From Stieleria tagensis (GTDB lineage: Bacteria; Planctomycetota; Planctomycetia; Pirellulales; Pirellulaceae), in assembly GCF_024129865.1 (NCBI RefSeq), contig NZ_JAMYFE010000086.1, forward strand, positions 1 to 64,000: 64,000 bases of DNA. The letters run 5' to 3'. Of the stretch, positions 35,572-45,100 are shown piece by piece. The translations under genes and the position numbers were made by a program. Under the pieces are notes generated by a model. The model worked only from the letters and a program-made list of their open reading frames with translations, did no database searches and had not been told where the DNA came from. Each line of letters opens with the position of its first letter. Position 1 is the first letter of the stretch.

Positions 35572-35666
35572 TGCATTGTCAGGGCCATCTGATCCAATGA
35601 CCAAAGTCTTGACGTTGCGCTAAATCGCCTTTCCAAATGAAGCGCATCGTCAAAATACCGTTGGGT

Positions 35667-36377
35667 TCACTCGCGGCGTGGAAAGGCCGCGGGCTGGCCG
35701 TACCAGTTGGGATGCGTGCCGGATTTCACAGCCAGCAAAATGGCTTTGCCGTGTTGGTGCTCCGGTCCGTGTGTGTAGTCCCATTCCAAACGTTCTTCGT
35801 AACGCAACACGCGTAGCTGCGATTCGGCTGCGGTTGCCCAATCGACCAATTGGTTCGGCGCAAAATAATTGATCACCGCGCCGGCGGTCTCGCTGGTCGG
35901 CGCGTCACTGTGGCAGCCCGGAGCCACATCACAGCCCGGATCTTCGGTCGTATGGACTTCGACGTAGATCACTCCGCCGGCATTTAATCCGTGAACCATT
36001 TTTGCCCAGACACGTGCCGCGTCGGAGGCCGGCACGTGGTCCAGCACCGTGGTGGCGCAGATCACATCGTAGGCGGCGGTTTGGATTTCAAGACTGCAGA
36101 CATTGGCCACACAGGTTTGCACCCGATCGGCGACCCCGGCCGATTCGGCCCGCTGTGCGATCCGCTGGGCCCCACGAGAACTGAGGTCGACCGCCAGCAC
36201 TCGCAAACCCGCGCGGGCCATTGAAATCGTGTCGCGACCGGCACCGGCGCCTAAATCGAGCGCCTGGCCGGTCGGCCGGACCTGGGCCAGGTAGGCGGCA
36301 AGCGGTTGCGAGGGAACGTCGCCATAGGCCACGTCGTCGCGGTCGTAGGCCTCGTAGAAAAAGTCCGTTTCTGACAT
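35667..36377 (-). CDS. Class I SAM-dependent methyltransferase
   Basis: This 236-residue methyltransferase has the SAM-binding motif I ALDLGAGAGRDTISMA, the acidic motif LRVLAVDLS and the post-motif YDVICATTVLDHV. The general layout resembles TehB/UbiE-type small-molecule methyltransferases. The substrate cannot be inferred. It starts at the ATG at 36377 and is divergent from the DUF1549 gene over 209 bp with no clear signal. Confidence 0.82.
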   Translation of the reverse strand: MSETDFFYEAYDRDDVAYGDVPSQPLAAYLAQVRPTGQALDLGAGAGRDTISMARAGLRVLAVDLSSRGAQRIAQRAESAGVADRVQTCVANVCSLEIQTAAYDVICATTVLDHVPASDAARVWAKMVHGLNAGGVIYVEVHTTEDPGCDVAPGCHSDAPTSETAGAVINYFAPNQLVDWATAAESQLRVLRYEERLEWDYTHGPEHQHGKAILLAVKSGTHPNWYGQPAAFPRRE

Positions 36378-36586
36378 ACCGGTGCGTCCGCGGGTTGATT
36401 GCTATGCCCCACCGACTGCCGTCGACGGACGTTGGGTTGATTTTGGAAGATCAGTCGGCCGATTGCCAAGATTTGTCGTTCGGTTGCGAATTGATACCGA
36501 ATTGACTCACCTGCTGGACTGACATCAGTGGATAATAACGTCGTACCTATTAACCGTGCCAGCCAACCCCCACCTCCGAAAACACC

Positions 36587-38275
36587 ATGAAACCCGCCTT
36601 GATCACGATCGCGAAATGGGTCTGGTTCGGGCTGTTGATGCTGGTGGCACTGGGATACATGGCTTCGGGGCTGTCCAAACCATCCGAACCCGCTGACCCC
36701 ACAGTCGTCGCTGCCCAGCAAACCAAGCTGGGTGCCACCGCGATCGATGATGCGCAGTCCACGGATTCGCTGTCGCAAGTGATCCTAGCGGTCAACCAAG
36801 CGCGGCGCGAGCAATTATTGCACAGCGGGCTTGCATCAGCCGAGCCGGCAGATTGGTTGACGATTTGCCGAAGGATGTCGTTGGCGCTGGTCGGCAGCGG
36901 GATATCGCTGGAGGAGATTCGGCAGTTGGAAACATTGCCCGAATCGGAACGAGAAGCGACACATTTAGACCGGTTGTTGAATGATCCGCGGTACCACGAC
37001 TATTGGGCCGAACGTTGGGCACGATACATCGTCGGCGCCGACGAAGGCCCCTTCATTGTCTATCGTCGTCGCCGCTTTCGACATTGGTTGTCGGACCAAT
37101 TGGCTTCCGACCAACGCTACGACAACATCGTCAGCGATTTGATCACCGCCGAAGGATTGTGGACGGATCGCCCCGAAGTCAATTTTCTGACCGTCACATT
37201 CGACAGCAACGATGGCAATCCTGATCCGATTCGCTTGGCGGCCCGGACCAGCCGCGCCTTCCTGGGACTACGAATTGATTGTCTGCAATGCCACAGCGAC
37301 TTTTTGGGCAATGTCAGCCTGGGTGATCCCAATGACCCGCGCGAAGGCCTGCAGTCGGACTTTCATCAACTCGCTGCCTTCTACAGCGCCGCAAAAACAA
37401 GCGGCTTGCAAGGTGTTCAAACCGGCCAGGCAGACTACCAGTACCAGTACTTGGACACCGACCAGGAAGTTGCGGTGACGCCTGCGGTACCGTATTCGCC
37501 TGAATTGCTGCCCGAAACGGGTGACGATCGATCGCGTTTGGCCGCTTGGGTCACTCATCGCGATAACCAGCAATTCTCTCGCGCCGCCGTGTCGCGATTC
37601 TGGGCGTTGTTGTTCGGGCAATCTGCCACCGAATCAGTCGATAATCTACCGCTGGACGAACCGCTGCCGGCGATGCTGGATCCGATCGTGAATGATTTCC
37701 AAACACACCGCAACATTCGACGGGTGATCCAGATCATCACTCAAACCGACGCGTTTCGCGCGGCCAGCACTGCGACGTTTGAAATCACGGCGCAGCACGA
37801 GTCGCAGCATGCGGTGTTTCCGCTGACTCGATTGCGAGCCGAACAAGTTGCCGGCTCCATTGCTCAAGCATCACGGATCAAATCGATCGATCGTCAGTCA
37901 TCGTTGCTGGTGCAGCTGATTCGCTTTGGTTCGATCAACGATTTTTTGAAACGTTATGGTGATTTGGGCGAGAATGAGTTCAGCAATGATGGCGTCACCA
38001 TTCCTCAGCGGTTGTTGTTACTGAATGGAAAAATGCTTCGCGAAGCCGGAGGTTCCAATCCGGTCCTGAACACAGCGTCGCATATCAACATGTTTGCCGC
38101 CGACGACCGGCAAGCGGTGGACACCGTGTTCTTGTGTGTGCTGAACCGATATCCCCACGCGCACGAACGAGACTACTTTGCCCAGCGGCTGGCAAATTGC
38201 GATCAACGCAGTGAAACGATCGAAGACTTTTTCTGGACGCTTGCCAACAGCACTGAATTTGCTTGGAACCACTAA
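36587..38275 (+). CDS. DUF1549/DUF1553 protein without PSD1 domain
   Basis: This 562-residue protein has an N-terminal membrane anchor or signal (WVWFGLLMLVALGYMASGL). The DUF1549 part shows DWLTICRRMSLALVGSG, YHDYWAERWARYIVG and a CLQCHSDF heme-type motif. The DUF1553 part shows SRFWALLFGQSATESVDNL, FQTHRNIRRVIQIITQTDAFR and RLLLLNGKMLRE. It is shorter than the 990-residue paralogue at 16453-19425 and lacks the PSD1 cytochrome domain. It is translationally coupled (TAATG) to the DUF1501 gene that follows. Confidence 0.87.
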   Translation: MKPALITIAKWVWFGLLMLVALGYMASGLSKPSEPADPTVVAAQQTKLGATAIDDAQSTDSLSQVILAVNQARREQLLHSGLASAEPADWLTICRRMSLALVGSGISLEEIRQLETLPESEREATHLDRLLNDPRYHDYWAERWARYIVGADEGPFIVYRRRRFRHWLSDQLASDQRYDNIVSDLITAEGLWTDRPEVNFLTVTFDSNDGNPDPIRLAARTSRAFLGLRIDCLQCHSDFLGNVSLGDPNDPREGLQSDFHQLAAFYSAAKTSGLQGVQTGQADYQYQYLDTDQEVAVTPAVPYSPELLPETGDDRSRLAAWVTHRDNQQFSRAAVSRFWALLFGQSATESVDNLPLDEPLPAMLDPIVNDFQTHRNIRRVIQIITQTDAFRAASTATFEITAQHESQHAVFPLTRLRAEQVAGSIAQASRIKSIDRQSSLLVQLIRFGSINDFLKRYGDLGENEFSNDGVTIPQRLLLLNGKMLREAGGSNPVLNTASHINMFAADDRQAVDTVFLCVLNRYPHAHERDYFAQRLANCDQRSETIEDFFWTLANSTEFAWNH

Positions 38276-39582
38276 TGTACGATCACTTACTCTGCGACCC
38301 ACACGCTCACCTGTCGCGGCGAACCCTGCTGGGTGCCACTGCCGGTGGCGCGATGCTGTCGACGATAGCAAGTCATTTGGCGTTGGCCGACGCCACGGGG
38401 ATCACTCCGGCGGGAAAACCCAAAAGTGTGATTTTGTTGTGGATGGAGGGCGGCCCGAGTCAATTGGAAACGTTTGATCCACATCCCGGCACTCGCTACG
38501 GCGGAGATGTCAAAGCGATTTCGACGAGCGTTCCCGATCTGCAAATCGCCGAAACGTTGCCGCAGATCGCCCAACAAATGCATCTCGGCAGTCTCGTCCG
38601 CAGCGTGACCAGTAAAGAGGGCGATCATCAACGCGCGATCTACAACATCAAAACCGGTTACCGACCCGATCCGACATTGGTTCATCCCTCGATCGGTTCG
38701 ATTTTGTGTCATGAGTTTCCATCGCAATTGGATATCCCAAGGCACATTTCCATCCTGCCAGAAAATTCACCAGCCCGCGGTGGCTATCTCGGCCCGATCT
38801 ACGACGCCTTTAAGATGGGCGATCCGCAAAATCCGGTCCCCGATTTGAAATCCAGTGTCAGCGAAGGTCGCTTCGCAAGGCGGATGGACGATCTGAAGTG
38901 GCTGGAAGATCAATTTCGCCGGGGACGGCTGCGCGACCTGGACCAAAACCGAACCCTGCATGAATCGTCAACCGCAGCGGCACTGCGGATGATGTCCAGC
39001 GAGCAAGTCAGCGCGTTTGATGTCTCCAACGAATCCCAATCCACATTGGATGATTTTGGCGACACACCGTTTGGCCGCGGGTGCCTGGCGGCGACACGCT
39101 TGATCGGCGTCGGCGTCCGCTGCGTCGAAATCACTTTGTCGGGCTGGGACTCACACGTCACCAACCATACGCTGCAATCAGCCCGCTGCGAGATCCTCGA
39201 CCGCGCACTCGCAGCGATGCTGCGACGATTGGAGGAACAACAACGGCTCGATAGCACGCTGGTGGTCTGCGGTGGCGAGTTTGGCCGCACACCCAAAATC
39301 AATGCGGCAGAGGGACGGGATCATTGGCCACATGGATTTTCTACGTTTCTCGCCGGGGCTGGGATTCGACGCGGCGGAGTTCATGGGGCCACCGCTGCGG
39401 ATCCAAAATTGGATGCCGACAAACCACTGGCAGATGTCTCCGATGCGGTCACTGTCGGTGATTTGCACGCGACGATTTTGGCGGCGCTCGATGTTCCGTT
39501 CGAAGAAGAACTGCAAACGCCGATCGGCCGACCGCTCAAACGCAGCGAAGGCACACCGATCCAAGCCATTTTGAACAGCTAA
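38275..39582 (+). CDS. DUF1501 protein with twin-arginine-type leader
   Basis: This 435-residue DUF1501 family protein has the leader SRRTLLGATAGGAMLSTIAS. It carries the conserved LWMEGGPSQLETFDPHPG, HISILPENSPARGGYLGP, CVEITLSGWDSHVTNH and VVCGGEFGRTP. The ATG at 38275 shares its A with the TAA stop of the DUF1549 gene. An upstream TTG at 38263 is less likely. It is the second DUF1549/DUF1553-DUF1501 pair of the window, in a rightward operon without an adjoining sigma factor. Confidence 0.9.
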   Translation: MYDHLLCDPHAHLSRRTLLGATAGGAMLSTIASHLALADATGITPAGKPKSVILLWMEGGPSQLETFDPHPGTRYGGDVKAISTSVPDLQIAETLPQIAQQMHLGSLVRSVTSKEGDHQRAIYNIKTGYRPDPTLVHPSIGSILCHEFPSQLDIPRHISILPENSPARGGYLGPIYDAFKMGDPQNPVPDLKSSVSEGRFARRMDDLKWLEDQFRRGRLRDLDQNRTLHESSTAAALRMMSSEQVSAFDVSNESQSTLDDFGDTPFGRGCLAATRLIGVGVRCVEITLSGWDSHVTNHTLQSARCEILDRALAAMLRRLEEQQRLDSTLVVCGGEFGRTPKINAAEGRDHWPHGFSTFLAGAGIRRGGVHGATAADPKLDADKPLADVSDAVTVGDLHATILAALDVPFEEELQTPIGRPLKRSEGTPIQAILNS

Positions 39583-39594
39583 CAAGAGCCAAGT

Positions 39595-39627
39595 CCTGTC
39601 GCCGGCCTCAGTGAAGTAGGCGACAGG
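39595..39627. terminator. Hairpin between convergent genes (candidate bidirectional terminator)
   Basis: CCTGTCGCC at 39595-39603 pairs perfectly with GGCGACAGG at 39619-39627 around a 15-nt loop. It lies between the stops of the convergent genes ending at 39582 and 39631. The T-tracts are weak, so termination is inferred from position and stem. Confidence 0.45.
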
Positions 39628-39630
39628 GTT

Positions 39631-40521
39631 TCACTGCTTGCCAAAGGTTAACTTCGTCAGCGCTTTTCCATTTTTGTCTTGCAGCGTCCATTGAAATTTT
39701 TCCGCTGACACCCAGTCAATGGATCCTTGCAACGTAACGCCGTCGGTTTCACTGATGACCAGTTTGCTGTCCCTGCTTTGATAGCTGCCTTTGGAGACTG
39801 AGTTCTTGCCGTTGCGGGTGTGCACCATCACGAACTGTTTGTCGCTGTCAAAGCGAATCGCCCAGGCGTCGGTGGCAGACGTTTTGGCCGACCAAGTCCC
39901 CAAAATTGAGAACGTATTGCTTTTGGCAGCCGCCACCGGTGTGGTTCGTTCCACCGCGGACTTTGGAGGCGCGATCGTCGCGGCAGCGGACACCAGTCGC
40001 TTCGCTGCGGTCCGCAGTTGGTCGACCGTCACCTGTTGATTGTCAATCGAGGTGTGCAGCGTCAGCGCGTTTTCGGTCGCGGACAATTGGATGCTCGGTA
40101 GTTGGGCGATGGATTTGAACAGGGTCATCAGGCTCTCGCCGTCGAGTCCGGTGGATGAATCGAATTGGCGGAAAGGCATTCGCAGATTGATCTGCCCCGC
40201 TTCGGCATCGACCGACAACAACAGGGATCGTTCGTCCGAATCAATACCGCCGGTCACCAGGTCACCCGCTGCGACGACGACCGTTTGAGACTGGGTGTCG
40301 GATTGGATCTGTTTTGATTGCAGCAGTTGCGTCAGTCCCCGCGCCCCCAGGATACGAAGGGTACTGTCATCACGAATCGCTTTTCCGGCGACCGAAGCCG
40401 CAACGGTCTCGGACATGGTGATTTCACTAAACAGGTTTTCGCTCTGGGCTTCGTCACCATGCAGGGTCGGTGCGAGCCATCCAAGGATCACGACGATCGC
40501 GATCACACCCTTGGCGGTCAT
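39631..40521 (-). CDS. Secreted hypothetical protein with lipocalin-like C-terminus
   Basis: This 296-residue protein has a signal peptide (GVIAIVVILGWLAPTLHG). The middle part is alpha/beta with no motif I know. The C-terminal about 95 residues (ILGTWSAKTSATDAWAIRFD, GKNSVSKGSYQSRDSKLVIS, KFQWTLQDKNGKALTKLTF) look like the small beta-barrel domain found in many secreted proteins of this lineage. ATG at 40521 is chosen; 40548 is an alternative. Confidence 0.68.
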   Translation of the reverse strand: MTAKGVIAIVVILGWLAPTLHGDEAQSENLFSEITMSETVAASVAGKAIRDDSTLRILGARGLTQLLQSKQIQSDTQSQTVVVAAGDLVTGGIDSDERSLLLSVDAEAGQINLRMPFRQFDSSTGLDGESLMTLFKSIAQLPSIQLSATENALTLHTSIDNQQVTVDQLRTAAKRLVSAAATIAPPKSAVERTTPVAAAKSNTFSILGTWSAKTSATDAWAIRFDSDKQFVMVHTRNGKNSVSKGSYQSRDSKLVISETDGVTLQGSIDWVSAEKFQWTLQDKNGKALTKLTFGKQ

Positions 40522-40592
40522 GTCGCAGCGCTGAGAAACAAAATTCATTGCTGATGGGTCCAATTTGTGGAACGGCGGCGGTCGTTCAGTTA

Positions 40593-40717
40593 TTGAAGTT
40601 GCGTTGTTGTGTGGGGCACTGGTTTTTGGTAACCCGAAGCGTGAGCGAGGGATCCCGTTAACACCCTAAATCCCTCGCTGACGCGTCGGGTTACGATCAA
40701 AGCCGAAATTCAAAACG
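40593..40717. repeat. Dispersed intergenic palindrome, copy D
   Basis: The core spans 40628-40694: GGTAACCCGAAGCGTG and AGCGAGGGAT, loop CCCGTTAACACCCTAA, then ATCCCTCGCTGACGCG and TCGGGTTAC. It is flanked by TTGAAGTTGCG (40593-40603) and a decayed CCGAAATTCAAAACG. The element lies just upstream of the leftward secreted hypothetical. The left arm read in frame gives VTRSVSEGSR. Confidence 0.92.
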
Positions 40718-41156
40718 TTCAATGGGGGGCTCAGCCAACCAAGCGTGGCAGCGAGTCAGATGTGACTTAAAAAAATGCGACGAAAATGTCCCGTTGGGTA
40801 CAGAGACGAATTGAAGCAGTTGCGACAGGATTTTTTTGTCGGCGTTGCAGAGCAGCGAAGCGGGTTTATGTCAGCCAAAAACCGTGTCAAACGTGGCCAG
40901 ATTCCATCACGTCGACCGTCCGGAAACGCCGATGGGATGGTTGCCGCAGCAATGCTGATCTTGCTGTCAGCTGCCAGCGGCCTACACTTACCCGGCGACG
41001 TCTGAATAAGGCCTCGCCCGCTTCGATCTATCTAATTCGGCAGAGGGATCATTTTCAGGGTTCGCCTAAGTCAATCAACGGCAAGTGCAGTAGCACGCTC
41101 AGACTTACGCGTTTCTCCCAGCGGCTCCATTTTGCCGCCGACGGGTCGAAGCAACT
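40718..41156 (+). other. Non-coding stretch ahead of a terminator (candidate small RNA locus)
   Basis: No credible gene lies in the 831 bp between the divergent genes starting at 40521 and 41353. Open frames here are short, basic and run through the terminator. Because a strong plus-strand terminator stands at 41157-41197, some plus-strand transcript probably begins inside this stretch. I matched no known RNA family (RNase P, tmRNA, SRP, 6S or a riboswitch). Confidence 0.35.
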
Positions 41157-41197
41157 GCCGGCTGACAGGTCTAACGATTTGTCGGCCGGCTTTTTTT
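41157..41197 (+). terminator. Rho-independent terminator with no upstream coding gene
   Basis: GCCGGCTGACAGG pairs with TGTCGGCCGGC (one bulge) around a short loop and is followed directly by TTTTTTTATT. The T-run is only on the plus-strand side, so it ends a rightward transcript. The next gene starts 156 bp later. Confidence 0.75.
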
Positions 41198-41352
41198 ATT
41201 GCACAACCATTTGATTGAACAACCAATCCTCCTCAGTGCTGCGTCAACGTTCGACCGTCGGGTACGGCGGGCTTCCAAGTCGGCCGTAAACAGATGAACC
41301 GTAGATTTTGGGCTTTGACGCACCACGAGCTCGTCCGCAGCAGCCAAATCAC

Positions 41353-41841
41353 ATGACCGAGTCGACTCCCGATCCGGATTCTGAACCGCGTGAGATCGTC
41401 CGTGTGGCGCCCACGGCCCAGCTCTCACGGCGGGCGATGATCGCGGCATTTGCCGTGATGATTGGCGTCGGATTGGCGGTCTACGCCATGTTTCCCAACA
41501 GTGTGGGCGGACCGCCGCTACCGGTCACCGTCACCTTGGGGGCCGAACCGGTGGAAACGGTCAGCGGCGGCATGGCCGTTTTGACCCCGGTGGTGATCAT
41601 CCGCAGTGATTTGGACCAACCGATTCGAAATCTGGCAATCGAACTCAACGATGGCTATCTGCTGATGCAGGCCAGCCCGCTGCAACCCGGCGAGCAATTG
41701 GTGCTGCCACAGGAAGTGTTCACCGACAAACGCAGCAGTCGGCGGTTTGATCCCGATCGACAGCAGGTGACCGAAGTCATCGTGCGCGGGCAATTGCCCA
41801 GCAAAATTCGCGGGGTTTCGAAATTTGAGTTCGAACGCTGA
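41353..41841 (+). CDS. Single-pass membrane protein of unknown function
   Basis: This 162-residue protein has an acidic, Pro-rich N-terminus, then one transmembrane helix (AMIAAFAVMIGVGLAVYAMF, about residues 33-52), then a beta-rich exported domain of about 105 residues (VTVTLGAEPVETVSGGMAVL, IRNLAIELNDGYLL, LVLPQEVFTDKR). I recognise no family. ATG at 41353 is preferred to an upstream in-frame GTG/TTG start at 41308 that adds an unrelated tail. Confidence 0.7.
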   Translation: MTESTPDPDSEPREIVRVAPTAQLSRRAMIAAFAVMIGVGLAVYAMFPNSVGGPPLPVTVTLGAEPVETVSGGMAVLTPVVIIRSDLDQPIRNLAIELNDGYLLMQASPLQPGEQLVLPQEVFTDKRSSRRFDPDRQQVTEVIVRGQLPSKIRGVSKFEFER

Positions 41842-42143
41842 TGATTTGGCACGAGAATCGCGTTTAACCCTTGATTGCCGGGGTTTGGCTTGTCTTTCGT
41901 CCACTCCGGCTGATCAATTCCGATACAGGTGTAGCAAAATGCAACACATACAATCGGAGGTTGGATTAGACGGAGTGGGCGAAAGGCGTTTTTTTTCGTA
42001 GCGAGAACAATTTAGCGGAAATAGACTCTGGAAAGAGATTTTTCCCGATTGATCTCGTCCCCTCATCCCTTGATCGTCCAGAAACCCACAAAATGCTGGA
42101 TTTTTGGCCGGTTTGGAACTTAGCAAACAGAACGGTTGTTCCG
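41842..42143. other. Intergenic region upstream of the giant VWA gene
   Basis: This 302-bp stretch has no gene. It is locally AT-rich, with runs of eight T (about 41990) and mixed A/T near 42040. An imperfect AACCC...GGGTT hairpin close to 41870 may end the preceding transcript. No convincing promoter was picked. Confidence 0.4.
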
Positions 42144-45100
42144 ATGAAGACAGTCAGAAGGCTGTTTTCAAGCACCGCGGAGAAAATTCAGATGCGAGAC
42201 GTCGCACGTCAACTCAAATTCACACTCACGCCAGCGCAATGTTTGCGCCGTTTCGTCGGCCTTGCGGCTTTGACGATGCCGATGGTGTCCTTTGCCACCG
42301 CCGCCGACTCCACCGAGAGCTCGGCCCAGGTTCGCGTAGCCAGCTATCACAGCCAGGCAGACGGCGATGATCAGGCGACCTATTTCGCCGCATCGATTTT
42401 GCCGTCCGCGGATGATGCGTTGTTGAGCGAAGTTCAGAAACCGGCCGCCGACGTGATCGTCGTCGTCGACACCTCAGCAAGCCAATCGGGCGAATTCCGC
42501 CGCGAGTCGTTGGCCGCGTTGGGTAAAGTCATTGGCACGTTGCGTCAGCGCGACCGCGTCCAGATTTTCGCTGCCGATGTCGATGCTGTCGCCATGTCGA
42601 CCACACTGTCCCCCGTCGGCGACAGTGCCGTCAAAACGGGTTTGGACAACTTGAACCGACGATTGCCGCTGGGCAACACCAACATGGTGGCCGTGATCGA
42701 TGCGGTTCGTGGTCCGTTGTTGGCTGCCCCCCGACACAACACTCGCTCGATCATTTACATCGGTGACGGTGCATCCATCGACGCCACCGAAAACCAGCAA
42801 CGTTTTGCCGGGCTGGTCGATGCACTTCGTGCCGACCACATTTCCGTCCACAGCGTTGTCATTGGCCCAACCGCCAATATCGAATTGATGGCAATTTTGG
42901 CCAATCAAACCGGTGGTGTGCTGGGCGTCGTGAACACAGCCGACGGCAACACTGCGGTCGCAATCGCCCGTCAAGTCACCGAATCGGCAACCCGATCAGC
43001 AATCTGGATCGACGAAGCTCAATTGCCCTCGTCGATGACGATCGCCCAGGGCAATCGCCTGCCACCGCTGCGGGTCGATCGCGATTCGATTTTGATCGGT
43101 CAATTGGGCGAGCAAACCGACTCGGTCGAATTGGTCCTGCGTGGCACCACGCCGACAGCAAACGTCACCATCACGGCCGATGCTGCGGTCGAAACCAGCC
43201 ATCCTGATTTTGCATTTCTACCCGGTCTGGTCGCCGCGGCTGGAAAGAACCAAGGCCTGACATTGCCGTCAGCCGGTAGCAATCTGCTGCGTCACGCGGC
43301 AAATGGATTGGCCACCCAATCGGACGAATTGGTTCGCGCCGGAAAACTGGCTTTGCGTCGCGGCAACAAAAAAGGCGCCAAAGCCGTTGCCGAAATGGCG
43401 TTGGAAGCCGACGCGAACAATGAAGAGGCCAAAGCATTGAAAAACGCCAGCGGCACGTCGTTGATCATTCAAAACGATTCTCCCTTCGACAACATTTTTG
43501 GTGACGAACCGGACGCTACACCGGCACCCGCAGCACCTGCTGGTGATGACCCTTTCAGCGAGCCGAGCACACCGGCACCGGCAGCCCCCGCTGCTGACGA
43601 CCCGTTCAGCGAGCCGCCGATGTCTGCGACGCCGGCACCTGCGGCCCCCGCACCCGCGGCACCCGCTGGTGACGACCCATTTGCTGCACCGGCACCGGCC
43701 GCTCCCGCCGCTCCTGCACCACGCGCAGCTGCACCGGCACTGCCCCCTGCAGCGGCACCAGCGCCGGCACCGGCCGATCGTTTCCCAAATGTTCCGCCTT
43801 CGCGCAGAATTGTCGGCGACGACGAAATCCTGGAGCGTGGCGGTGGATTGCTTGATCGCATCCAGGCTCAACAAGATGCTGCCAACGGCCGTCTACGAGC
43901 CGAGGTTCGCGCGGCGTTGCTGCAAGCCGAACGCGCACTTCGCAGCGACCCGACCGGCGTGGCCGGAATGTTAAAATCAGTTTTGGCACGCGTGCAATCG
44001 CTGCCAGACATCGATCCCAAACTGCGTCAGGACTTGGAAAGCCAGTTGCAATCGGCAATCCAAAGCGCCAGTGGTGCCGAAGGGCGTTTCGCCGCCGAGC
44101 AAGCCAACCTGGTCGCTCAAGACGAAGCCGCACGAGCCACCGCTCGATTGTTGCAAGAAACCTTTCGTCGTGAAGCCACGTTGAAAACGTTGTCGCAACA
44201 GATGAATGCGTTGATCGATGAAGGACGTTACACCGAAGCCGATGGCGACGTATCGCTGAAGTTCGCGGCGATTTCCGGTGACTCGATCACCGAAGATTCG
44301 GTTGCCGGTCGTCACTTCACCGACTACCCCTTGGCATTGCAAACCTATGATCGTGACCGGCGCTACACGGAAATGCGCGAGCGTAACTTCGTCGATGCAT
44401 TTTCGCTGGTCTTGAAAAGTAACATCCCGTTCGTCGACGAACCTCCAATCCTGTATCCCGAAGCGGACGTTTGGCAGGCACTCAGCCGTCGTCGTCTGGA
44501 AAAATACGGTTCGATTGAATTGGTCGGTGACAACGAAACCGAACGCCGCATCGAATCAGCGTTGTCCGATGAAACCTCGCAAACGTTCATCGAAACCCCG
44601 CTTAGCGAAGCGATCGCAACGATCAGCAACGCACATGCGATCCCAATCGTGATCGACACGCGTGCCTTGGAAGAAATCGGAATCGATGCCGACCAAGGCG
44701 TGAACATCGACCTGAAGAACGTCACCTTGCGTTCCTTCCTGCGGCTGATGTTGCGTGATTTGGATTTGACGTATTTGATCAAAGACGAAGTGATGCAGAT
44801 CACCACGCGTGAAGCAGCTGACGACAACTTGGTCACCAAAGTCTATCCCGTCGGCGACTTGGTCGTACCGATCGTCTCCCTTGGTGGCGGCGGCATGGGC
44901 GGCGGCATGGGCGGTGGCATGGGCGGTGGCATGGGCGGCGGCATGGGCGGCGGCATGGGCGGCGGCATGGGTGGCGGCATGGGCGGTGGTATGGGTGGCG
45001 GCATGGGCGGCGGTGGCGGCATGTTTGTCGTCCCCGACAACGCTGCACTGAATGCCAAAACCACAGCCACGGCTCCCAGTCAAACCGCTGCAAGCGACTC

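Noticed and set aside
41020-41160. tmRNA, 6S or riboswitch assignment for the sequence ahead of the terminator
   Set aside because: No T-loop (GGTTCGA), no conserved bubble or aptamer core could be matched by eye, so only an unassigned candidate RNA is reported.
40786-41214. A 142-codon open frame in the gap before 41353
   Set aside because: It reads straight through the strong terminator and has a basic, Cys/Arg-rich composition without any domain; the stretch is more likely non-coding.
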